Positions 32,224 to 38,011 of a stretch of 38,011 nucleotides of DNA are shown piece by piece. The stretch is taken from positions 1-38,011 of the forward strand of contig BEHK01000009.1 of the NCBI GenBank assembly GCA_002898775.1, in the 5' to 3' direction. The stretch is from a bacterium HR08. GTDB taxonomy: Bacteria; Acidobacteriota; Blastocatellia; HR10. Every line of letters begins with the position of its first letter. Position 1 is the stretch's first letter. A program made the translations under genes and the position numbers. The notes below the pieces were generated by a model. It ran no database searches. It was given only the letters and a program-made list of their open reading frames with translations, and was not told the DNA's origin.

Positions 32224-32855
32224 CGGCATACAGGGACATGCTCACAGATGTGGAGTTGGCTCAGGCGTCGGCGGCGGGTGATGTGTCCGCGTTCGAAGAA
32301 CTGTACCGGCGCCATCGGCGAAAGGTCTATAGTCTTTGCCTGCGAATGCTGGGCAATGTGCCCGATGCCGAGGATCTCACCCAGGAAGTCTTCCTGCAGC
32401 TCTATCGCAAAATCGGGACGTTCAAAGGCACGGCGGCCTTGAGCACCTGGCTCTATCGGCTGACGGTCAACAAGGTGTTGATGTACGTGAGAACTCATCG
32501 CCGAAAGCACCGGGAACAGCTCACCGAAGGTGAGGAGATCGCGCAGAGGGAGGCGATGATCCGGCCGAGACAGAATGGCTCTCTCAGTGACAGGATTGAT
32601 CTGGAGCGAGCCATTCGCCGCCTGCCGCCTGGCTATCGCGCGGTCTTCCTGCTTCACGATGTGGAAGGATACGAGCACGACGAGATCGCTCGCATTTTAG
32701 GCATTACTGTCGGCACAACCAAGTCTCAACTGCATAAAGCGCGGATGAAATTGCGCGAGCTGTTGGGAGCGGATGCGTCCGGTCACTCGCCGCTTGGCCA
32801 GCCCTGCGGGTCTCTGCTCGTGAATGAGAAGGAGGTGATCCGGGGCGGAGCGTAA
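32220..32855 (+). CDS. ECF-type RNA polymerase sigma factor
   Basis: 211 residues. Region 2 is typical ([38 protein letters not shown][14 protein letters not shown]). A region-4 helix-turn-helix follows: [17 protein letters not shown][20 protein letters not shown]. The length and lack of region 3 fit the RpoE-like ECF group. No anti-sigma gene with a zinc-binding H-x3-C-x2-C motif follows; the upstream 47-residue membrane peptide is the only candidate partner. It probably directs transcription of envelope or stress genes; its promoter sequence is unknown. Confidence 0.92.
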   Translation: MTAYRDMLTDVELAQASAAGDVSAFEELYRRHRRKVYSLCLRMLGNVPDAEDLTQEVFLQLYRKIGTFKGTAALSTWLYRLTVNKVLMYVRTHRRKHREQLTEGEEIAQREAMIRPRQNGSLSDRIDLERAIRRLPPGYRAVFLLHDVEGYEHDEIARILGITVGTTKSQLHKARMKLRELLGADASGHSPLGQPCGSLLVNEKEVIRGGA

Positions 32856-32935
32856 AAAGATCGGTTCCTTCAACACAGTCCTCTTTTCGCTGATTGCTGG
32901 AGAGATCTAGTTAAGAGGGAGAGGAGGAAGAACGT

Positions 32936-33979
32936 ATGTCAATGCCGGTCGTTCAGAATAGTCTCGTGGCTTATGAGCCCATGCCCAGGCGCGGCATTGA
33001 GGGCGACATCAGCCGAATGATTAAAGAGCGACTCATTGGAGTCAGCCGGTGGGCGACCGAGGCTCGGACGGCCGTGGCGGCTCATGCGGCTCATGATAAC
33101 CCCATCCTGATTGAAGGTGAGCCGGGAACAGGGAAGGAGTTCGTGGCCCGCTTGATTCATGAGTGCAGCGCTCGCCGTCACGGACCTTTCGTCACTCTCT
33201 CCTGCGATTCGGTTTCCGAAGAATCAGTCGAAGCCGCGTTGTTCGGTTCGGTCCGTGAGTTGCCGTCTGGGGGCACTCGCACTCAGAAGGGGCTGGTCGA
33301 AAGGGCCAGGGGCGGGACGCTTTATATCAGCGGGATCTCCACTCTCTCGCCTCTGTTGAAGACCGAGATCGCCCGATTAATTCAGCATCAGGAGTTTCGC
33401 CGCCCGGGAGATAGTGTGCTTGAGACAGCAGATGTACGGGTGATCCTCGGTTCTACGCCAACCTCACCATCGAGTCCGGGAATGTCATGGGCCTTGGCAA
33501 GCACGGCCCTGACGCTCCATGACATTTTGGTTATTCCTCCGTTGCGTCGAAGGCAAGCCGACATTGAGCCGCTGAGCCGACACTTCGTTAAAGAAGCATG
33601 TCAGCGACTGGGGAAAGAATTGAGGGACATTTCTCCTGACACGCTCGCCCACTTGAGCCGGTATGATTGGCCGGGCAATGTCGGTGAGTTAAAGAAGGTC
33701 ATAGAGGATATGGTTCAGCAATCGAGACCGCCCTGCCTCGATCCCTCCCTGCTGCCGGCCCACCTGCTCGACCCCTTGAAGGTCAACGGCAACTCCCTGC
33801 CCGCCTCGGGGATCAACTTGAGCCAGGAGCTGGAGCGATTGGAGAAGTCGCTTTTGTGTACGGCCTTGCGACAGTGTCAGGGCAGGCAGATGAAAGCCGC
33901 CGAATTGCTCGGTCTCAAACGGACCACACTCCACACAAAGCTCAAACGCTATGGGATCAATTGGAGGTCGTTCAAGTAA
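32936..33979 (+). CDS. Degenerate sigma-54 activator (NtrC-like AAA+ with Fis-type HTH)
   Basis: 347 residues, aggagg 7 bases before the ATG; no receiver or PAS domain. Walker A is intact (G61-E-P-G-T-G-K-E68). In place of GAFTGA, the loop that contacts sigma-54, it has R-E-L-P-S-G (after L-F-G-S-V). The Walker B acids of F-L-D-E are replaced (TLYISGI, residues 128-134). The sensor-II motif W-P-G-N-V-R-E-L is W-P-G-N-V-G-E-L. The C-terminal HTH (about 318-345: M-K-A-A-E-L-L-G-L-K-R-T-T-L-H-T-K-L) is intact. It should bind DNA but not remodel sigma-54 holoenzyme by ATP hydrolysis. It may be an antagonist or partner of a full activator elsewhere. A dyad and a -24/-12 promoter lie just downstream. 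Confidence 0.87.
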   Translation: MSMPVVQNSLVAYEPMPRRGIEGDISRMIKERLIGVSRWATEARTAVAAHAAHDNPILIEGEPGTGKEFVARLIHECSARRHGPFVTLSCDSVSEESVEAALFGSVRELPSGGTRTQKGLVERARGGTLYISGISTLSPLLKTEIARLIQHQEFRRPGDSVLETADVRVILGSTPTSPSSPGMSWALASTALTLHDILVIPPLRRRQADIEPLSRHFVKEACQRLGKELRDISPDTLAHLSRYDWPGNVGELKKVIEDMVQQSRPPCLDPSLLPAHLLDPLKVNGNSLPASGINLSQELERLEKSLLCTALRQCQGRQMKAAELLGLKRTTLHTKLKRYGINWRSFK

Positions 33980-34037
33980 TCAGCCGTCGGCAATCGAGGC
34001 ATATACGGATGACTCCGAGGCCGTTGCTTTCCGAAAT

Positions 34038-34084
34038 CCTGGAAGTTTCTCCCGAATTTCTGGATTCATTTCCAGGGGATTTTT
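34038..34084 (+). terminator. Possible terminator after degenerate activator gene
   Basis: cctggaa (34038-34044) and ttccagg (34070-34076) pair with two more inner pairs, a 21-base loop, and a T-run (ttttt, 34080-34084) four bases after the stem. Large loop and small gap make it a moderate candidate. Confidence 0.35.
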
Positions 34085-34096
34085 GCCAGATGTGTG

Positions 34097-34120
34097 GTGT
34101 GAGAGGACTTGCTCTCACAC
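34097..34120. promoter_or_regulatory. Candidate upstream activating site: perfect 9-bp dyad
   Basis: gtgtgagag (34097-34105) and ctctcacac (34112-34120) are perfect inverted complements with a 6-base spacer. The centre lies about 125 bases before the start point predicted for the -24/-12 promoter, the normal distance for enhancer-binding proteins of the NtrC group. A hairpin in the mRNA 3' region of the activator gene is the alternative reading, but no T-run follows. Confidence 0.55.
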
Positions 34121-34206
34121 GCTAATTGGTTCAGAGCCAGTGAGAAGCGGGCAACCCAGTCACGTCGTAATTTCGGCACCGAGCGTCAAATTTTCGACAA
34201 ATTCAA

Positions 34207-34221
34207 TGGCATGAGAATTGC
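34207..34221 (+). promoter_or_regulatory. Sigma-54 (-24/-12) promoter for the second Oar-like gene
   Basis: TGGCATGAGAATTGC matches the consensus TGGCACG-N4-TTGC at 10 of the 11 fixed positions, with GG and GC dinucleotides at the exact spacing. The start would be near 34233, giving a leader of about 45 bases to ATG 34278. Its position behind an NtrC-type gene and a dyad site supports it. Confidence 0.7.
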
Positions 34222-34277
34222 TCCTTACTAAGCAGGATGGTTGTTATCTGGAAACCAAACCATGGAGGACGGCACGT

Positions 34278-37200
34278 ATGAGGAAAAAGAAGAGAGGCAT
34301 TACCTGGACACCACTGCTGCTGGCTCTGGCGTTTGTAGTGATCGTGGCGGCGCCGTTAGCCTCGAGGGCTCAAGAATCGGCCGGCAGCATTGAAGGGACG
34401 GTGACCGATCCCACAGGGGCAGTCATTCCCGATGCGACCGTGACTGTGACGCAGGTAGCTACCGGCCGCGTCTTCACCACCACGACCAGTCGGGGTGGCG
34501 TTTATGCGGTGCGGTTCCTTCCACCCGGTGAGTACGAGGTGAGAGTGGAAGCGCCTGGATTTAAGACCGGGGTTCGCAAAGTCACGGTCGTCGTGGGAAC
34601 GACAGCGGTCGGGGACCTGAAACTCGAAGTCGGAACACCCACTGAAGTGGTCACCATTGAGGCGGAGGAAGTTCAGGTCAACACGGTTCGGTCGACGATT
34701 GAAGGCGCTATCACGTCCCGACAGATTGATGAGCTGCCGCTCAATGGGCGCAACTATCTGGACCTGGCGCAACTGGAGCCGGGCGTTCAGGTGGTGGACG
34801 CGGGCGGGTTCGATCCCACCAAGAACGGCTTGAGCGGCATTGGCGTCGGCGGGCGCTCAGGTCGAACGACTCGCATTCAGGTGGATGGCATTGACATCAC
34901 CGACGAAGTCGTCGGGACGACGACGCAGAATATCTCGCAGGATGCGCTGCAAGAATTCCAATTGAGCCGGAGCACCTTCGATCCCTCCACCACCTTGACG
35001 TCATCTGGAGCGGTGAATGTGCTGACGCGCAGCGGGACCAATGAGTTTCATGGCAGCGGCTTCTTCTTCCGCGACGAAGAGGTGGCGGCTTTCCCCGGAA
35101 CGACCCGAGATCCCGAGAATCCGAGTCCAGAATTCGACCGCGAGCAGATTGGCTTCCGGGGCGGTGGACCTTTCGTCAAGGACAAGGCGTTCTTCTTCTT
35201 GAACTACGAGCGGAATAATCAAGATGATACGCGATCGCTGTCGAGTTTCGACTTCCCGCAGTTCCGCGGGCCGGCGGCGGCTCCGTTCGATGACCGCATG
35301 TTCCTGGGGCGGGTGGATTGGAACATTACATCGAGCGCTCGAGCGTTCGCCCGCTTCAGCCACAACTGGAATAAAGGAATTGCCGACATCGGCGGCGGGA
35401 ATCAATCGCCCTTCAGCAACCAAAACATCACCAATGTCACGGCCCTGGGCGTGGATGGGACCCGCGGTCGGTGGGCCTTTTCCGGACGGTACGGTCACAC
35501 GAGCTTTGACAATCACATTGATGCCAGCGAAGTGGCCGGCATCAAGTTCTTCAAAGTTGACGGCAAACCTCTCCTCCTCAGCGTGGGCGACCTGGAAATT
35601 GGCCCTGATCTGCTGGCTCCGCAGCGGACATTCCAAACGTCGGATCAGTTCAAGGGGGATGGCAGCTACGTCTTTGGCAACCATACACTGCGGTTCGGCG
35701 TCGAGTTCAACCAGATTCGCATGAACGTCTTTGCCGCGTTCTTCGGCAATGCGCCGTTGATCATTGGTGAATTCAACGAGGATCTGAGGCAGCAGGTCAT
35801 TGCTCGGGGCGGAAATCCCTTCAATCCTTTGGAGTATCCGCTGGCCGATGCCACCATTGCTAATGGCCTTGGGTTCTTCTCCGAAATCGCCAACAATGGG
35901 CGACCGTTCGGCGGGAAGAACAACCTCAGGTTCGCCTGGTATGTCGGAGATACCTGGCGTAAGGCGTACGGTGAGGGGAAGAACATCACGATTAACTATG
36001 GCGTGCGCTACGATCTGGAGTCGGGCCAGGTCAATGATGATGAGTTCATCAATCGGCAGCGGCGGAAGGCCGGGTTGGATCGCTTCTTTGGACCCGCCGG
36101 ACTGAAGGTGAATCAAGATGATAATAACTTCGGCCCCACGGTTGGCATTGCCTGGGATCCGATTGGCGGCGGGAAGACGGCGATTCGCCTGGGCGCGGGG
36201 ATCTTCTATGACACCAACATCCTGAACAACACGCTCTTTGAGCGCAACGACTTGATCCCGGCGGGCATTGGGGAGATCGACTTTGATCTCTTTACGCCCT
36301 TTGTCGGGCCGGATGGGCGGCCGATTGACATTGGTGGCTTCCCGGCAGGGGATTATTCTTCGCTGGCGGGACGGCCGCTGCGGGAAGTGGTTGGAACACT
36401 GCGACGATTGCATGACGCGTTGCAAGCCGCCTGGTCAGGCGTACGATTCGATCCCAATGGCGATCCACAATTCTTGACCAATCGTTTCGCCGTGGGGTTC
36501 TTCACCAACCGCTACTCGCAGCCTTATTCGTTCCATTTGAACGTCGGCGTTCAGCGGGAGATCCGACCGGGTCTGGTTTTCTCGATTGATTATGTGCGCA
36601 GCCGAGGCGTTCACTTCTACTTGACTCGCGATGCCAACCGACGGTTTGCTGCCGATACATTTGATCGAGCGCGGGCCGAGGCGCAGATTCGGCGGACGCT
36701 CGCTCGCTTCGGGGTGAACACGATTGACGAAGCGATCGCGGCGGGCGCGACGATCGCCGATTTCGGCCTCTTCCACGCCTTCCCGGGTGTGGATCCCACC
36801 TTCGCCAATGTGTGGGAGACACAAACGTCTGGGCAGTCCAAATACAATGCGCTGCAGTTCAAGCTCGATGGGCGGCTGACGAATCTCTCGCCCGTGGTGA
36901 AGAACCTGTACTTGGGCGTCGCGTACACGCTGTCGCGCTACACGGCCACAGCGGGCGACATTGACTTCCTGAATCGGCCGGTCAATAACGACAACATCCT
37001 CTTCGCCAATGGACCTTCAGGGTCAAGGAGCATCCTGACCGGAGCCATCTCGGCCGGCGATCGAACGCATCAACTGGTGATCAACTCCATCCTGGATTTT
37101 CCGCGCGGGTGGACGATCTCCAGCATCTGGCGCGTGGCCACGGCCTTCCCGGAATCGCTCACGCTGCCGGCCGTCTTTGGCGGGAATACCGATATCTTCA

Positions 37201-37709
37201 CCATTGATCTGGAGGGCGACGGACGGCGCGTGCAATTCCTGCCCGGAACGAACCGCGGCTCGTTCGGGCGCGACGTTGGGAGCATTGAAGAGTTGAACCG
37301 CCTTATCACGCAGTTCAACAGTCAAGTTGCAGGGAAGTTCACGCCGGCGGCGCAGCAACTGATCAACGCGGGGCTGTTCACGGCGGATCAATTGAGGCGT
37401 CTGGGGGCAGTCGTTCCCTCATTGGCATTGGCGCCGACGAACAATCCGATGAACGATTCATTCATCACGACGGACGTGCGCATCGCCAAGAAGTTCACCT
37501 TCTACGACGAGCACATCACGGTGGAGCCGATGGTGGAAATCTTCAATCTCTTCAACATCGCTAACTTCGAAACGATCTCCGGTGAACTGGGCGGCGCTCC
37601 GACCGATATCAACGGCCAGGCGCAGCGGCAGCGGCGCGGCATCGGTTCGGGCAGTTTCGCTCAGGGCATCCCGCGCAACATCCAGTTTGGATTGCGCGTC
37701 TCGTTCTGA
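34278..37709 (+). CDS. Oar-like TonB-dependent outer-membrane receptor with carboxypeptidase-regulatory-like domain
   Basis: About 1143 residues from ATG 34278 (ggagga at 34264-34269, 8 bases apart); the open frame extends upstream to a TTG without a ribosome site. A basic signal peptide (MRKKKRGITWTPLLLALAF, cleavage near S-R-A-Q) precedes a carboxypeptidase-regulatory-like domain (G-S-I-E-G-T-V-T-D-P-T-G-A-V-I-P-D-A, then Y-A-V-R-F-L-P-P-G-E-Y-E-V). A plug region follows (E-L-P-L-N-G-R-N-Y-L-D-L-A-Q-L-E-P-G-V), then the barrel, ending L-R-V-S-F with the terminal phenylalanine. Compared with the receptor at 2140 it is clearly a paralogue, but the predicted sigma-54 promoter suggests separate control. 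The imported or bound ligand is unknown. Confidence 0.92.
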   Translation: MRKKKRGITWTPLLLALAFVVIVAAPLASRAQESAGSIEGTVTDPTGAVIPDATVTVTQVATGRVFTTTTSRGGVYAVRFLPPGEYEVRVEAPGFKTGVRKVTVVVGTTAVGDLKLEVGTPTEVVTIEAEEVQVNTVRSTIEGAITSRQIDELPLNGRNYLDLAQLEPGVQVVDAGGFDPTKNGLSGIGVGGRSGRTTRIQVDGIDITDEVVGTTTQNISQDALQEFQLSRSTFDPSTTLTSSGAVNVLTRSGTNEFHGSGFFFRDEEVAAFPGTTRDPENPSPEFDREQIGFRGGGPFVKDKAFFFLNYERNNQDDTRSLSSFDFPQFRGPAAAPFDDRMFLGRVDWNITSSARAFARFSHNWNKGIADIGGGNQSPFSNQNITNVTALGVDGTRGRWAFSGRYGHTSFDNHIDASEVAGIKFFKVDGKPLLLSVGDLEIGPDLLAPQRTFQTSDQFKGDGSYVFGNHTLRFGVEFNQIRMNVFAAFFGNAPLIIGEFNEDLRQQVIARGGNPFNPLEYPLADATIANGLGFFSEIANNGRPFGGKNNLRFAWYVGDTWRKAYGEGKNITINYGVRYDLESGQVNDDEFINRQRRKAGLDRFFGPAGLKVNQDDNNFGPTVGIAWDPIGGGKTAIRLGAGIFYDTNILNNTLFERNDLIPAGIGEIDFDLFTPFVGPDGRPIDIGGFPAGDYSSLAGRPLREVVGTLRRLHDALQAAWSGVRFDPNGDPQFLTNRFAVGFFTNRYSQPYSFHLNVGVQREIRPGLVFSIDYVRSRGVHFYLTRDANRRFAADTFDRARAEAQIRRTLARFGVNTIDEAIAAGATIADFGLFHAFPGVDPTFANVWETQTSGQSKYNALQFKLDGRLTNLSPVVKNLYLGVAYTLSRYTATAGDIDFLNRPVNNDNILFANGPSGSRSILTGAISAGDRTHQLVINSILDFPRGWTISSIWRVATAFPESLTLPAVFGGNTDIFTIDLEGDGRRVQFLPGTNRGSFGRDVGSIEELNRLITQFNSQVAGKFTPAAQQLINAGLFTADQLRRLGAVVPSLALAPTNNPMNDSFITTDVRIAKKFTFYDEHITVEPMVEIFNLFNIANFETISGELGGAPTDINGQAQRQRRGIGSGSFAQGIPRNIQFGLRVSF

Positions 37710-37729
37710 CGTTAAACCGTTCAACCAAA

Positions 37730-37773
37730 CCGGCGGGGCGGAAAGAGGCGCCCTCTCGCTTTCCTCCCGCCGG
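37730..37773 (+). promoter_or_regulatory. Strong hairpin between two receptor genes
   Basis: ccggcggg (37730-37737) pairs with cccgccgg (37766-37773), and inside it ggaaag (37740-37745) pairs with ctttcc (37759-37764), with a 2-base/1-base bulge between and a loop holding ggcgcc. It lies 21 bases after the receptor stop and has no T-run. It likely stabilises the receptor mRNA or lowers read-through into the next receptor gene. Confidence 0.6.
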
Positions 37774-37799
37774 AGGTTCACATTAGGAGGTGCAACATC

Positions 37800-38011
37800 A
37801 TGAGGTCAATGAACTGGAGAACACGGTTCCTCGCAATACCCGTGGCGCTGGCTCTGTGCAGCGCCGCAATGTCTCAAACGACCACCTCGCGGCTCGATGG
37901 TAGCGTCAAAGAGATGGTAGCGTCAAAGATCAGACCGACGCCGCCATCTTTGGAGCCACGGTCACGCTGACCAATGTCACGACCAATGAAACGATCACTA
38001 CCACGACCAAC
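37800..38011 (+). pseudogene. Third Oar-like receptor gene, 5' end, frameshifted by a 17-bp duplication (partial)
   Basis: ATG 37800 has aggaggtg 7 bases upstream and begins a normal signal peptide (FLAIPVALALCSAAMS-Q). The reading enters T-S-R-L-D-G-S-V-K, the start of a carboxypeptidase-regulatory-like domain, then shifts frame and stops at 37968. If one copy of the tandem repeat gatggtagcgtcaaaga (37896-37912 and 37913-37929) is removed, the frame continues D-Q-T-D-A-A-I-F-G-A-T-V-T-L-T-N-V-T-T-N, exactly the domain. The frame is therefore broken by the duplication, through mutation, reversible slippage or an assembly artefact. The gene runs off the window. Confidence 0.8.
37896..37929. 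repeat. 17-bp perfect tandem duplication
   Basis: Two head-to-tail copies of gatggtagcgtcaaaga. Because 17 is not a multiple of three, it moves the downstream receptor reading by two bases out of frame; loss of one copy restores it. Confidence 0.93.

Noticed and set aside
35001-36425. 474-residue minus-strand frame inside the second receptor gene
   Set aside because: Antisense shadow; the plus strand has signal peptide, regulatory-like domain, plug and barrel.
1-38011. CRISPR array, tRNA or rRNA genes, intact insertion sequence
   Set aside because: No regularly spaced direct repeats, cloverleaf arms with a TTC-type T-loop, or transposase motifs were recognised by eye; a covariance-model tRNA scan would settle the tRNA question.

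Overview
The window looks like a chromosomal segment of a GC-rich Gram-negative bacterium, most probably an Acidobacteriota member. This is inferred from three very large outer-membrane receptors of the carboxypeptidase-regulatory-domain plus TonB-receptor (Oar-like) type, the SSS/BNR/FG-GAP gene mix, and a cytochrome b6-type bc complex. No rRNA, tRNA, CRISPR array or intact insertion sequence was recognised.

Left region (1-2139): the 3' end of an ammonium transporter gene, a decayed LacI-type regulator, then an IclR-family regulator behind a consensus sigma-70 promoter with probable operator repeats. Central region (2140-21795): a co-directional block of 15 genes, many joined by 4-bp ATGA overlaps. 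In order it encodes an Oar-like receptor, an SSS symporter, a cytoplasmic and a secreted BNR/sialidase-like protein, an FG-GAP repeat protein, another secreted BNR protein, an SDR dehydrogenase, a DapA/NanA-type lyase, a threonine-synthase-like PLP enzyme, a RidA deaminase, a glutamate-1-semialdehyde-aminotransferase-like enzyme, two amidohydrolase-2 proteins (the second without metal ligands), a metallo-beta-lactamase-fold hydrolase and an AstE/AspA-like deacylase. It reads as one IclR-controlled uptake and breakdown pathway for an acylated or glycosylated amino compound; the substrate cannot be named from sequence.

Right-centre (22346-28259, minus strand): a porin, a Tat-type Fe/Mn superoxide dismutase and a collapsed chromate transporter gene form one unit. 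A cytochrome P460-like protein with NPCNPC repeats, an FGE/SUMF1-family protein, a small CPNC thioredoxin-fold protein and a Crp/Fnr regulator form another. Facing away on the plus strand (28469-31418) are a membrane protein, a Rieske protein and a cytochrome b6/subunit IV protein fused to two c-type haem domains: a quinol-oxidising respiratory module.

Right end (31530-38011): a zinc-ribbon peptide, a 47-residue membrane peptide overlapping an ECF sigma factor, a degenerate sigma-54 activator (no GAFTGA, no Walker B acids), then a 9-bp perfect inverted repeat and a near-consensus -24/-12 promoter in front of a second Oar-like receptor. A third receptor gene starts at 37800 and is frameshifted by a 17-bp tandem duplication.

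The most unusual item is a 38-bp palindromic element present four times (752, 10840, 22142, 31120). Two copies lie in frame inside protein genes, one lies in the LacI pseudogene and one is intergenic. Stem positions covary between copies. It resembles in concept the coding-region palindromic elements of Rickettsia.
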